From the NCBI GenBank assembly GCA_003427395.1, contig BFEA01000789.1, forward strand, positions 543,583 to 583,356: DNA of 39,774 nucleotides, in the 5' to 3' direction. The translations under genes were made by a program, and so were the position numbers. This DNA comes from Chara braunii (taxonomy: Eukaryota; Streptophyta; Charophyceae; Charales; Characeae). Below, one piece after another: positions 1 through 10,027 of this stretch (position 1 is its first letter; each line of letters begins with the position of its first letter). The notes beneath the pieces are model-generated. The model ran no database searches, had not been told where the DNA came from, and saw nothing but the letters and a program-made list of their open reading frames with translations.

Positions 1-46
<46 letters not shown>
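1..46. repeat. (AG)n microsatellite
   Basis: Pure AG dinucleotide run at the left window edge. It probably continues outside the window. Confidence 0.98.
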
Positions 47-50
<4 letters not shown>

Positions 51-89
51 GAAGTGGCTGCCATGCGCGTAGCCATAGAGGTGCGCTGA

Positions 90-345
90 AAAGATGCACC
101 CTACTGGTAGCGGCATATGGAAATTTTGTGTGCTGGTACTCGACAGCTATCCAGTAGGGGCATACTGCAAATTTGGAACGGTATCGGTAGGGGCATAACA
201 AAAATATTTTAGGTCCAACCAACACCGGGGTTTTATGGGAAATTTGAATCGTTGTCAGAGGGGCGCGACGAGGTAAATCGGCCGTGGGAGGGGTGCGATG
301 CAAAATAATGCAAATTACAGGGGCACTAGACAAATTTTCCCTTCG
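90..345 (-). mobile_element. Family E modular repeat, copy E1
   Basis: Non-coding repeat. Read on the minus strand it starts GGGAAAATTTG and carries several short modules spaced about 35-60 nt apart, each holding a TGCCCCT-like core (GTGCCCCTG, GCCCCTCTGAC, ATGCCCCTACC). Copy E2 at 14060-14247 has the same order of modules on the plus strand, so the two are inverted relative to each other. No coding capacity and no clear target duplication. The family name is mine. Confidence 0.6.
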
Positions 346-470
346 TATTTTTAGTTCGTCCTTGCTGTTTATTTTGAAATTCGTTTGTTTGTCGCAACTT
401 TGCCCATTCTGTTGTTTTTAATTGACCTCAGGGGTACTTCTACAATTTCCGTTCCGCTATCTGGACAAGT

Positions 471-640
471 GGGTCAGCATTATGCCAAAAGGGATTTGGC
501 TGGTACCCGATAGACAGGCCCGAGAACAATGCAGGGTACCAGACCTGTACGGTACGGGTCAGCATTATGCCAAAAGGGATTTGGTTGGTATCCGATAGAC
601 AGGCCCGAGAACAATGCAGGGTACCAGACCTGTACGGTAC
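471..640. repeat. 85-bp tandem duplication, two copies
   Basis: Copy 1 is 471-555 and copy 2 is 556-640. By eye they differ at only two positions, both C/T, so the duplication is recent compared with the decayed elements around it. Open frames crossing it are not convincing genes. Confidence 0.95.
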
Positions 641-1031
641 TTCAATACGTTTCCTGGAAAGCTGAAAGACACAGCGGTTCCAGACCATGGGAATGTTCCT
701 AAAATAGACCAGGCCCATAGGCCGGCTGACCGACTGACACTCAAAACATACAAGGCCAGTCAGACAAGTCAAAACACACACTGGTGGATGCCGCTATGCT
801 GCCTCAACACTGACTGAATGAAGTTGCACTAGTGAGCTCCCTTGATTGTTTCGCATTGGAGATTCATTCATGCACTTGAGCTGGCTGCAGCTGCAGGTTC
901 TGGATATGGTGGAAGGGCCACTACTGGCCCCTCAGCAGCAAGCAAGTCAGTCACCACCTGCACTTAGCAGGCGTTCTTGAGGCTGTTCTGGTTCTGGTGG
1001 ACGCATCAGGAAGGAGCCTAGAGTGTGTAGG

Positions 1032-1035
<4 letters not shown>
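641..1035. other. Unassigned spacer
   Basis: No recognisable gene or repeat. It contains only short open frames with no protein similarity that I recognise. Confidence 0.5.

Positions 1036-1103
<68 letters not shown>
1036..1103. repeat. (AG)n microsatellite
   Basis: Pure GA/AG run of about 68 nt. The Ser-Leu or Arg-Glu frames through it are artefacts of the repeat. Confidence 0.98.
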
Positions 1104-1105
<2 letters not shown>

Positions 1106-1235
1106 AGACGATGTTCTTGAGGCCGTCTCTCGGTCGTTCATTCTTGGTGTGACGATGAAGCACGTACGCTATCCCATGGGGATAATCTGTGGAAGGCGTT
1201 AAGGAGGTGGGAGGAAGAAGAAGCGGACTTGGGTT

Positions 1236-1237
<2 letters not shown>

Positions 1238-1317
<80 letters not shown>

Positions 1318-1330
1318 CGCGCGCGCGCGC
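1238..1330. repeat. (CT)n followed by (CG)n compound microsatellite
   Basis: About 65 nt of CT switches abruptly at 1302 into about 29 nt of alternating CG, a sequence prone to form Z-DNA. Long pure CpG runs are unusual because methylated CpG decays quickly. Confidence 0.98.
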
Positions 1331-1437
1331 ACATCCTCTTGTGCTGGATGACATCAAGGTATTCAATTTATAACATCACAGCAGAGGAGGACTACCAGCA
1401 GGGCAGAGCAGACCAGTGAGGGCATTGTACAAACTGG

Positions 1438-1780
1438 CCTGTGACTGTTCATGAACAGATCATGAATTCAAAACCTGATGACCACCAGCAATAGGTGAGC
1501 ACACCAGTGAGAGCATCAGATAATTAACAAAGAGGACGGCGACATGCGGGACAGGTCCAGCTTTCCTCCACAGCTGCATTGTGGCTGCATGGCATGATAC
1601 AGACCTGTGACTTTCAATGAACAGATCATGGGTTCAAACCCTGATGTATTCGCTCATGCTAAGCGGGTTATTCCATCAAAACAAGAAAACGAAAGACACG
1701 AGCATCGTACCAACGGGCCTAGCAGCGCAGCTGTTACAGCCCCATGAACTGCGGAAACGCAGACCTGAGCTCGAATGCAG
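1438..1780 (+). repeat. tRNA-like (SINE-like) dispersed repeats
   Basis: Two related units, 1438-1480 and 1604-1646, share CCTGTGAC, then TGAACAGATCATG, a (G)GTTCAAACC-like element and CCTGATG. The second contains a clean RNA polymerase III B-box-like GGTTCAAACC at 1631-1640. A third tRNA-like stretch at 1714-1780 has an A-box-like AGCGCAGCTGTTA and the degenerate B-box-like GAGCTCGAATGC. None folds into a complete tRNA by eye, so I read them as decayed tRNA-derived SINE pieces rather than tRNA genes. Confidence 0.4.
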
Positions 1781-2020
1781 ACAGAACTCGCTGAATGAAA
1801 TAGAATAATCCTCCCATTACCTGCGCATGGCCCTTCCAACAATCATTTAAGGGGCAAAAGAAAGAGCATCAGATTACGACCCACAATGGGAGAGCACGCG
1901 AATAGGAGCAAAACTCTGCAGCAGAGATGACAGCATCACATTTCAGCAGCAACGAAGAAAGAGCGGCATCCAACTCCCCAGCCAGAGTACAATACGCAGT
2001 CATGGACCAGATCTCCGTAT

Positions 2021-2120
2021 ACTTAGTCGTTATCAAGAAAGAAGAAATACTCATACTTGGTCGTTATCAAGAAAGAAGAAATACTCATACTTAGTCGTTA
2101 TCAAGAAAGAAGAAATAGTC
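2021..2120. repeat. 34-bp tandem repeat, three copies
   Basis: Units start at 2021, 2055 and 2089, each beginning ACTTRGTCGTTATCAAG, with near-identical sequence. A short minisatellite between SINE-like pieces. Confidence 0.95.
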
Positions 2121-2200
2121 AGTACACCATGGAACTGTTGAAATACAGAATGGACCAGGTTCGAATCCACATGAATGACATAAAATAGTTCTGGATAAAG
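2121..2200 (+). repeat. SINE-like fragment with B box
   Basis: GGTTCGAATCC at 2158-2168 matches the Pol III B-box consensus. It follows an anticodon-arm-like stretch and precedes an A-rich tail. No matching A box is seen, so this is a fragment at best. Confidence 0.4.
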
Positions 2201-2327
2201 AAAAGGAAAGCATTAGACCATTCAGATTGCAGCAGCAGAGCAATAAAACACCGATACAGAGTTTAGTAGGAGGCAACGACTGCCTTCACACCAACAGAAC
2301 ACGCGGTCATCATAGATAATAGCTGCT

Positions 2328-2391
2328 GTATCTACACTGAAAGTTGCCCAAGATACAGCTATAATGACTGGCCCTTGTATTCGGGTGTACT
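2328..2391. mobile_element. Family C MITE end, copy C1
   Basis: Shares TGTATCTA, ACTGAAA, then ACAGCTATAATGAC and TATTCSGGTG with copy C2 at 16900-16966. It lies about 50 nt outside the point where similarity between the two LTRs begins, so it may mark an insertion near the left end of the LTR element. Confidence 0.5.
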
Positions 2392-2441
2392 CCATTTCAA
2401 CAGCAGCGGTGGCAACAACAGCATCAGAAGACAGTTGGGCC

Positions 2442-3305
2442 TGGGCACATACACACAAAGCAGGACCGATACACTGGGAAGCAGACCGCCGGCCTTTGGA
2501 AAAGCAGTACTGCCTACGCACGTGCCTGGGAGCCCTGCACAGATGCAGCAAACAGCCCAAGTCCGGAGACTCAGGCCGTGCCCAATTGAAAAGGGCCCAG
2601 ACCCTCAACTGTAGTCTCCGGCCTGGGCGCAGGGTCTGAGGCCCAACCGGAAGCTACTGGAAGCTTCCAACCAGGCCACACGCAGCATCCAGGAGGCTGC
2701 CACTTCCATAAAGAAGTGAGGCAGCCCAGGCCAGGCATTCTGGCCAGTGCTGGCAATGCGGAAGTGCTGCTGCGCTTCTGCTTGATGTTGCGCTGCTGTC
2801 CAGGGCGCTGACGGGGCGCTTAGTGGTGAAGTGGGGCGCTGCAGGGCAGCGGGCCGCAGGCAGCCATAGCCGGGCTGCTGGGCGCCAGGGGGTACAGCGG
2901 GTGATCTGGTGGTCTTCAGGGAAGGAGGCGAGTGTGGGGAAATCAAGGTCTGATTAAGGGTGACGAGATACGTACCTGGTGCATGAAAAGAAGTCGGCTA
3001 TGGAGTTGACAGTCATGTACATTGGTCTTCGAGAGTCGAAGTGAGCCTGTTGCGTGAACCAGCTGTAGGTAGGATAGTCGGGCAGAGTAGGTTGGGCGCT
3101 GGGCGCCAGACAGAGAGGAGCGACTTTGGATACTGTGTTGGTGTGGCCTACGGGCTTGAACATTGGCTCATTACTTAATTGTATTGCTCTATATGGATGG
3201 TTTCTCGGTGCATTTTGTACTCTCTGCTTGGATACGACTACCTGGACATCTGTGTGATTTCGCAACTTGGTTTTCTGTATATCGTTCACACTCATATTCC
3301 TTGCA
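2442..3305 (+). repeat. 5' LTR of the gypsy element (possibly 5'-truncated)
   Basis: Matches 10413-11282 over its whole length, starting TGGGCACATAC and ending CCTTGCA, so both ends fit the TG...CA rule. Compared with the 3' LTR it lacks the insertion at 10675-10684 and carries about 5 extra bases near 3117. The GC-rich left half contains complementary GGGCCCAGACCCTC and GAGGGTCTGAGGCCC blocks able to form a hairpin. The true left end may lie further upstream, because no polypurine tract sits directly before 10413 in the 3' copy. Confidence 0.85.
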
Positions 3306-3308
3306 AAT

Positions 3309-3320
3309 TGGTATCAGAGC
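3309..3320 (+). promoter_or_regulatory. Primer-binding site, initiator Met-tRNA
   Basis: TGGTATCAGAGC, three bases after the LTR end, is the standard plant-type sequence complementary to the 3' end of initiator methionine tRNA. It primes minus-strand cDNA synthesis and fixes the 3' boundary of the 5' LTR. Confidence 0.95.
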
Positions 3321-4589
3321 TGGTTCGTGATCGCCGCTTACCTGGCACCGGCAACATTGTTACTTGGTGCGCTGATGATGCTTCATGTGCAGTAAGGATA
3401 CTTTGGCGCTGGTTTGATTGAGCGGGGCCCAGTTAGAGGGGCCGGCTGCTGGAAGGCTGTGGCGACAGCATGGGAGCTGTGGTGACAGCGGATGTATGTA
3501 TGATGATGAGAGTATGCTGACGTGGCATTTTGGCTGAGGTGGCACTGCATTGTGTTCTGGGTGGTACCGAGGCTATTGACCGCTCATCGAATTGCACGTT
3601 GGCCCAAACGGTGAGAAATATGTGGCTGGGGGCAGCTATCTCCAGGTACGGTGTTCCTATTCCTTATCTACCCTCTCAATCTCTTCTTACCGTGAGGAAG
3701 TGAGTCCAACTTGAGTGTCCTCTCTTTGGTGGGAAGTCTTGTGCGCTCTACCTTGAGAGACGACATTCTTCCCGGTGGCGCATCTAGCAGGAGAGGGCGG
3801 TGCCTCTGAAGGGCCCTGGTCGAAGCACGGGTCACGGTCACCATGCCAACCCATGGGTAGTAGTACACGCAGGCCATGCTGCTTTGTGCATTGAGTCTCT
3901 TTGCTGCGCTGATAGAAGGGGTGTGTGGACTGACCAGTCCTACGTAGACGCTCCCAGACCGTCTATAAACAATTCTGGTTGGGGTCTGAACTTTCCACTG
4001 GCTGTGATTGTCGACCTGATTGCGACGTTAAATAATTCCTGAGGACTCTCGGGGGCTGTCCTTAACCTTGCCTCTTGATCAGTCAGATCAGTCAGACGTA
4101 AGGCTCGTAGCACGCGAAGGTAAACAAAGGGGCAGGACTGGTCATAAGCATACTTCTTGGGCACAGGGGTGGGCCGTGGTTGCACACCTTAGACACTACC
4201 GCTTGATGATGCTCACAGGTACGCTGGATACAGGGGAAGGGGATTCCAATTGAGAACTCTACTATACATCACTATCATATCTATTGTGCATACATCTGCT
4301 CACAGTAGTCTATTTTTATTTTAATTAGTTGGTTGACAGACTGCTGACACCTAACAGACAGCCTAGAGTAGGATGATAACCATAGTCAGTTCTTCTCAAA
4401 GCTTCTGTGCAGAACTAATCAGGATAGAGCTAGGCTACATGTACGGTATGTATAGGTGTTGTTGATACCGCTTGAATAGTAGCCAAGGTGACTCGCTGGG
4501 TAATTATTTATTTATTTTTAGCACCAGTCAGACGTATGCTACAGTAGGTCCCAGGGAGGACTCTAGTGCAGACAGCGTCTGCCTAGCTG
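3321..4589 (+). other. Long untranslated leader of the gypsy element
   Basis: About 1.27 kb between the primer-binding site and the first gag ATG, with only short out-of-frame ORFs. A strong plant-like splice acceptor, a TTATTTATTTATTTTTAG run ending at about 4522, lies 67 nt before the gag ATG. Donor-like CAG/GTAC sites occur at about 3645 and 4217. A spliced leader is possible but unproven. Confidence 0.6.
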
Positions 4590-6414
4590 ATGAGTGGATC
4601 AGTCGGGGATGAAGGTACAGCTCACGCTAGGAGGTTAACAAGGCTATCATCGCTTAGAATCCCTGGAGTGTTCCAGGCCCTAAAACCGGGAGAAGAGAGA
4701 AGACTAAGGGCCGAAGCTAGGGCCCGTAGTCTTGAGGCTGCAAGGAAAGCAGCAGCAGCTAGCGTGGTAGCAATGGCTACCGCTTCAGCATCGTCTGCAG
4801 CAACATCTGGTCAGGGCATGCCATCCAACTCGCCCACCTCACAGTCAGTCTCCAACACGTTAAGTGTCGGCGCTAGTCAAATGGCGGGTGTGCAGTCCAG
4901 CCTGCCGCCTCATCTTATAAGGGAGCAGATGGAGCTCCAGCAGGTAGAGAGGATCCGCCTGAGGTTAGAGGAGGAACTCAAACAGGCTACTAAGAAAGAA
5001 AAAGAAACTAGAGAGAGAAGAGTCAGACTAGAGAGTAGGGAGGCAGACCTAGTTGCACTAGAGGGTGTAGATGAAGCGGCCCTTAACTCTACAAGAAAGA
5101 TTCTGAAGGCGAGTGTCCTGTCCATGCAGGCGTACATGGAGAGCAAAATGGACGCCATGCAGGACACCCTAGACCAGATTCTGCAAGCCCTACAAGATCC
5201 CCGACAACAGCTTTGCCATCGCATCGCTTCCATTATCAGCGATGACATGTCCCTATGCCGTTCAGTCTGGACAGCAACCAAGCGGTACATCAGCAGCAGC
5301 TCTATCACAGACTGTTGCTTCTTCATCTTCTGGTCCAGCGACTGGAGCTACACCACAGTTGCCACCTATCCCGCCAGCGGGACAGCAATTACCTTGGTAC
5401 CCCAAAACCCCCCTGAAACCACCTCCAACCTTCTCAGGAGACAAAAAGGATGAGGCTCTCAACACGTGGTTCATAACGGTGTCAATGTGGGTGAGGGAAA
5501 AAAGGACATTGGTAGAGGAGGACGTGATTACTGCTGCATCCTACTTAGAGCGTTCAGCAGCTCGCTGGCTAAATGGATTAGTGGCTTCAAAAGGATTCGG
5601 TAGGAACATGGGAGATTAGGAACAGACCCACACCCTAAAAAGCTTTATGGATTTAGTGCAGGCTCGATGGCACAACCCTCAGCAAGCACAGATTGCCACT
5701 GATTCGGTATTGAAACTTGACTCTAGGAAGTACAAGTCCGTGAGAGAGTTGACCACAACCGTAGAGCGGCTCATAGTCGTACCGGGAGTGGAGTACAATC
5801 CACAGATCTTGTTGACCATGTTCTTAAGATGTCTTCCCACAGACATCAGGAACTTATTAGCCAATAAGGCTCGTCGAGAGTATCACACTTTTGAGACATT
5901 CCGCAAGAAGGCCCTAGACTTAGAGGCTACGTTGGGTGGTGCTCAAACCCCCACTGCGAACGGAAGAAAGAAGAAGACTCCACAAAAGTGCAAGAAGAAG
6001 GGTAGTCGATTGATGATGGTTGATTCCAATGGGAATCAAACTGAGATTGATGATGTCTCTGAACTTGTGGAGGGAACAGAGTTAGACGGCGAGGAGAGTG
6101 TCGAGGGAAGCAACCTCGCCGCGGTAGTTAAGACTAAGGCAGTTGGTCGCGGCAAGGGCGGTCAGCAAAGGAGTCAGGGGCAGGGCGCTAACCCAAACAA
6201 AATAGCTGCTTGGGTTAGAGCAGGCTTGGATCAAGAAGTGCGGTGGGACCGTTGGTCACGTGGTGCTTGCATAAACTGCGACGAGTACAGTCATACGCAG
6301 TTTAAGTGCAAGGACCCGAAGGTCTCGCAGAAGATCCCTACTAAGGGTGGGTATCCTTCTTCTCAGTCTAGGGCCTCTACGAGTTCCAACTCGGGAAACA
6401 CTGAGGGTCGGTAG
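4590..6414 (+). pseudogene. gag: gag (capsid and nucleocapsid), frameshifted with one stop
   Basis: Structural polyprotein that would form the virus-like particle and bind RNA. The start is the first long-frame ATG after the leader. Residues 1-110 are Ala/Ser-rich and low in complexity. Residues about 110-175 are a charged Glu/Arg/Lys heptad-type coiled coil (RLRLEEELKQATKKEKETRE). The frame changes near 5215-5245. The next frame holds a Pro-rich linker and the retrotransposon capsid region (PPPTFSGDKKDEALNTWF and following), with a TAG at 5617. A basic patch (GRKKKTPQKCKKKG) and a C-x2-C-x4-H-x4-C knuckle (CINCDEYSHTQFKC, about 6271-6312) follow. The usual Gly before the knuckle His is Ser. 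The reading ends at TAG 6412-6414, inside the hairpin at the gag-pol junction. Confidence 0.88.
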
Positions 6415-6433
6415 AAGCAATAGTTGCTTCTAC
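6393..6433 (+). promoter_or_regulatory. Candidate -1 ribosomal frameshift signal at the gag-pol junction
   Basis: GGGAAAC at 6393-6399 is a canonical X-XXY-YYZ slippery heptamer in the correct phase for gag (codons GGA at 6394 and AAC at 6397). After an 11-nt spacer comes a perfect 10-bp stem, GTAGAAGCAA (6411-6420) with TTGCTTCTAC (6424-6433), and a 3-nt loop. It spans the gag stop TAG at 6412. Pol lies in the -1 frame relative to gag, as needed. Against it: the -1 frame meets TGA at 6402-6404 just after the slip, which must be a later mutation if the signal was ever used. Confidence 0.45.
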
Positions 6434-7211
6434 TCTCGATGAAGCGGGTGACGTACCCTCCCTGTTTCAAGAGTTGGCCGAAGCTATTGACTCCTTAGTC
6501 CCCCCACAGACGCATCCAGACCCAACTATACTCTGTACGTTGGATGTGTCTAAAGCCTTAAAGGACCTTCAAGGTGAGTGGTCAGCAAGGGACCCTCGTT
6601 AGTCCTGGGTGGCACTATGTAGAGGTCCTAGAGGGGAGCACTTCGTTGTGGAAATTGGTGTGGGTGGTCGCAAGTACGGCGCCTTCGAAGACATTGGCTC
6701 AACGCGAAACTTCATAAGTCGCGACTGTGTTGATAGACTGCGCCTAAAGGACCGGGTGCGGCGCCTGAGTAGACTGGTAGCATCTACTTTGGCCAACAAA
6801 GAGCGCATGTTGGTGGAGGACTACGTTAAAGATGTAGTCTGCACTTTCTCCTACCCTGGAGGAGCGAGAATCCGTAAGATATCATTCCTGGTGAGCATCG
6901 ATTTGCCCTTTGACATGTTGTTGGGCATGTACTACCTCGAGGTTGCCAAGCCCCAGTTTGACTGGGGCAAGAAGGTGTTGAAGCACGAGTTGCCTAATGG
7001 TAGGACCGTTAGATTGACTAAGTATAAAGCCAGTAGGTTAATAGACTCCTATGGGTTCTTATGCGCATCTACCTTCTATAACTATTATAAACAGAACCAA
7101 GTGGAAGGAATGTACTTAGTCTATGTCTCTGCAAAAGGGGAGGTCGTTAAAACACCCCCAGAAATAAAGACAATCGTCACTAAGTACCCTGATCTGTTCG
7201 AGGAGCCCTCA
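6405..7211 (+). pseudogene. pol: pol: retropepsin-like aspartic protease domain
   Basis: First domain of pol, which would cleave the Gag-Pol polyprotein. Frame: -1 relative to gag. A linker at 6411-6599 ends at an in-frame TAG (6600). The active-site loop reads EDIGSTRNFIS at about 6687-6719. Family enzymes have D-T/S-G; here the Thr is Ile (codon ATT at 6693, one C-to-T step from ACT), which should inactivate the enzyme. The C-terminal family block FDMLLGMYYLEVAKPQFDW is present. The reading closes at TGA 7212, 76 nt before the RT core, so protease and RT were once one frame. Confidence 0.88.
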
Positions 7212-7214
7212 TGA

Positions 7215-7905
7215 GTCGTAGACAGGGAGGTTGTCCATGCCATAGAGATCATCCCAGGTAGCAAGACACCTAAAGGGAGAATCTATAGGATGGCTCCAGC
7301 CGAGTTGGATGAGCTTTGTCGGCAACTGAAAGAGCTCACAGAAAAGGGTTGGATTCGGCCTAGCACTTTCCCCTTTGGCTCACCAATCTTATTTGTTCCA
7401 AAGAAAGGGGGAACACTAAGGATGTGCATTGATTATAGAGGCCTCAATGCCATCACCGTTAAGAACGCAGAGCCTCTACCACACATCGACGACCTATTGG
7501 ATAGGGTGCAGGGGTGTAAGTACTATACCAAGATAGACTTAAAATCCAGCTACCATCAGATTGCCATAAGACCAGAGGACCAGCACAAAACCGCATTTCA
7601 GACCAGGTACGGTCTGTACGAGTTTGTGGTGATGCCCTTTGGCCTTTGCAATGCGCCGGGTACATTCCAGCACGCCATGAATAGGATCTTCCATGACTAC
7701 TTAGATAAGTTTGTTGTCGTGTACCTCGACGACATACTTATCTTTAGTAGACCTGTCGAGGAGCATGCTCAGCATGTAGACAAAGTACTTTCACCCCTTC
7801 GGTAACACAAGTATAAGATAAACGTAGAGAAATACAAGTTCGGTCGCACTCGAATCTTGTACTTGGGTCATGAAATATCCGCGACGGGATTAGGCCCGAA
7901 GATGC
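7215..7905 (+). pseudogene. pol: pol: reverse transcriptase domain
   Basis: RNA-directed DNA polymerase. Same frame as the protease. Blocks seen in order: the entry motif [37 protein letters not shown] (first catalytic-region block), [11 protein letters not shown] (catalytic Asp), [19 protein letters not shown], and the active site [12 protein letters not shown] with both Asp intact at about 7728-7733. TAA at 7803 interrupts the frame one codon after SPLR, and a 1-nt loss near 7890 shifts the connection region into the next frame. Catalytic residues are preserved although the frame is broken, so inactivation came from stops and indels. Confidence 0.93.
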
Positions 7906-8530
7906 AAAGGTGGCTAGCATACGTGGCTGGCCACGACCTCAATCTGTGACTGAGTTCATATCATTCTTGGGAATGTGTTGGTTTTACCGCAATTTCGTTA
8001 AGAATTATAGCACGATCACATCTCCCTTGACTGATCTAACTCGACTTGACACACCATCGGATTGGACCGACGAGTGTGAGACAGCTTTCAAGTGTTTGAA
8101 GCATGCTCTCACACACCATGAAGTTTTCATGGTGCCCGACCCGCAGAGGTCATTCGTTGTTACCATTGATGCAAGCCAATATGGCATTGGCGCGGTGCTG
8201 GCTCAGCAGGAAGGGAAAAAGTTGAGACCAGTCGACTACATAAGCAAAAAGATGCCATCAAAGAAGTTGGCAAAGTCCACCTACTAAAGGGAACTCTACG
8301 CTCTCTACAAGGCACTTATCCACTGGGGGCACTATCTGTTAGGGAGGTTCTTCTATTTGAGAACTGACCATCAGACCCTCAAGTGGATCAAGACCCAACC
8401 AGTTCTCTCCGATGCACTCAAACGTTGGATTGAAGTCATAGATCAGTATGACTTCAAACTACACTATGTGAAGGGAGAGTACAACAAGGTTGTGGACGCG
8501 TTGTCTAGAAGGGCAGACTACCTAGGTTCG
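7906..8530 (+). pseudogene. pol: pol: RNase H domain
   Basis: Would degrade the RNA strand of the RNA/DNA hybrid. Begins with the RT-RH connection (WPRPQSVTEFISFLGMCWFY), then the RNase H core VTIDASQYGIGAVLAQQEG with the first catalytic Asp, RELYALYKAL with the catalytic Glu, and LRTDHQTLKW with the next Asp. It ends at DALSRRADY, the typical RH end in Ty3/gypsy. TAA at 8285 interrupts it between the first and second catalytic blocks and is one C-to-T step from a Gln codon. Confidence 0.92.
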
Positions 8531-9885
8531 CTGATTTCCGAGTTTGGCTTATCTGAGGACGTGACTCGATCTTTGGGGGAAGCCTACAAGGAAGATCTCA
8601 TCACGATGGACATCATCAACAAACTTCAGGCCAAAGACCAGGCCACCTCTGACGAGTTTGTGATGGTGGATGGATTACTCTTTCTTGAAAAGGCAGGGTT
8701 TAAAAGGTTAGTTGTTCCATCCAGGGAAGTTTTGCGTAGTTTATTTTTAGGTGAGTGCCATGACGCAACGGGACATTTCGGCTACAAGAAGACTAGCGCT
8801 AATTTAGTACAGTGATTTTGGTGGCCTAACATGCTAGACGATGCAAAGAAGTACGTACAGACCTGCCAGGTCTGTCAACGGGACAAACGGCGGACTCAAG
8901 CTTCGCTTGGGTTACTCAAGCCTCTACCCATTCCTGCTGGCCCAGGGCAGAGTATCTCCATGGACTTCATGGATACTCTCGTGACCAGCAAGAATGGCAA
9001 GAGGCACATCTTCGTCATAGTTGATAGGTTCACTAAGTATGCTAGACTAATTGCCATGTCGGAGACTGCCAGGACTGAACCTGTCACCAAGTTATTCATG
9101 GATAACTGGGTGTGTGACTTTGGACTGCCAAAGACAATCGTTAGTGATAGAGATAGTGCGTTTCACAAGTGAGATGTGGAAGAAGGTCGTTGAACAGATG
9201 GGCAGCCAGCTTCAGATGACTTCAGGGAATCATCCCAAGCCAACAGACAGGCCGAACAAATGAATAGAGTTGTACAGCACTTGCTGAGGCATTACATCAA
9301 GCCCAGCCAGGATGACTGGGATGAGAAATTACCTCTCACCGCCAGCCTGTACAACAATGTTGTACACAGCACCACCGGTGTCAGTCCTAATCAGCTGCAT
9401 CTAGGATGGAAGCCTAGATCTTCTCTAGACTTCCTCCTGCCTGAAAACCGAACTGCTGCGACTCCTATAACCATTGAATTTGGTGTCCAGTATGAGAAAT
9501 TGTTGCAGCAGACTATCGAACACATCAAGAAATCTTAGGAAGCTATGATTGCTTCTGAGAACAAAGGTCGCCGACAGTCCACATTTCAAGTAGGGGAACG
9601 TGTCTGGGTCAAGGCTAGTGAGTTGGGACAGGAGTTCGGCATCTCTAGGAAACTAATACCTCATAATTTCGGTCCCCGGGAAGTCTTGGATATTGTGGGG
9701 AATGATTTGGATGGTCCTTCGTATGTCATTCGTATCCCTGGTCACCTACGCACTTACCCTGTTTTTCACGCCTCCAAGCTTGCACCTTTCGCTGAGACAG
9801 CACAGTTCCCATCACGGAGATCTATGCTGCCCCCAACCATGGATGGTCGCGTGGACGTCGACGACATCCTGGATCTTAGAGACAC
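8531..9885 (+). pseudogene. pol: pol: integrase
   Basis: Would insert the cDNA into the genome. The N-terminal HHCC zinc finger is visible: HDATGH at about 8759, then CQVC at about 8869, interrupted by TGA at 8813. The catalytic core has the first Asp in SISMDFMD, the second in TIVSDRDSAF and the Glu near 9254, with frameshifts near 9165 and 9240 on either side of the third catalytic block. After TAG at 9536 comes the C-terminal domain: GERVWVKASELG and the GPF/Y-type module FGPREVLDIVG, then VFHASKLAPF. All catalytic positions can be found in the DNA, but no single frame carries them. Confidence 0.92.
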
Positions 9886-10027
9886 GCCTGTTCCCAAGCC
9901 ACCTGGCAGGGGAAGACCTCCTAAACCTGCAAGGGAATACAAAGTACATTTCAAACGTCTGTTCCCAAGCCACCTGGCAGGGGAAGACCTCCTAAACCTG
10001 CAAGGGAATACAGAGTACATTTCAAGC
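9886..10027 (+). repeat. 71-bp tandem duplication inside pol
   Basis: Copies at 9886-9956 and 9957-10027 are nearly identical (CGYCTGTTCCCAAGCCACCT and following). The 71-nt length is not a multiple of three, so the duplication itself breaks the frame between integrase and chromodomain. It is absent from the logic of the domain and is probably a private late event. Confidence 0.95.

Noticed and set aside
1714-1780. Possible functional tRNA gene
   Set aside because: No complete cloverleaf by eye; the acceptor stem does not pair and the B box is degenerate.
5242-5474. Open frames on the minus strand of gag
   Set aside because: Shadows of the Pro/Ser-rich gag linker.
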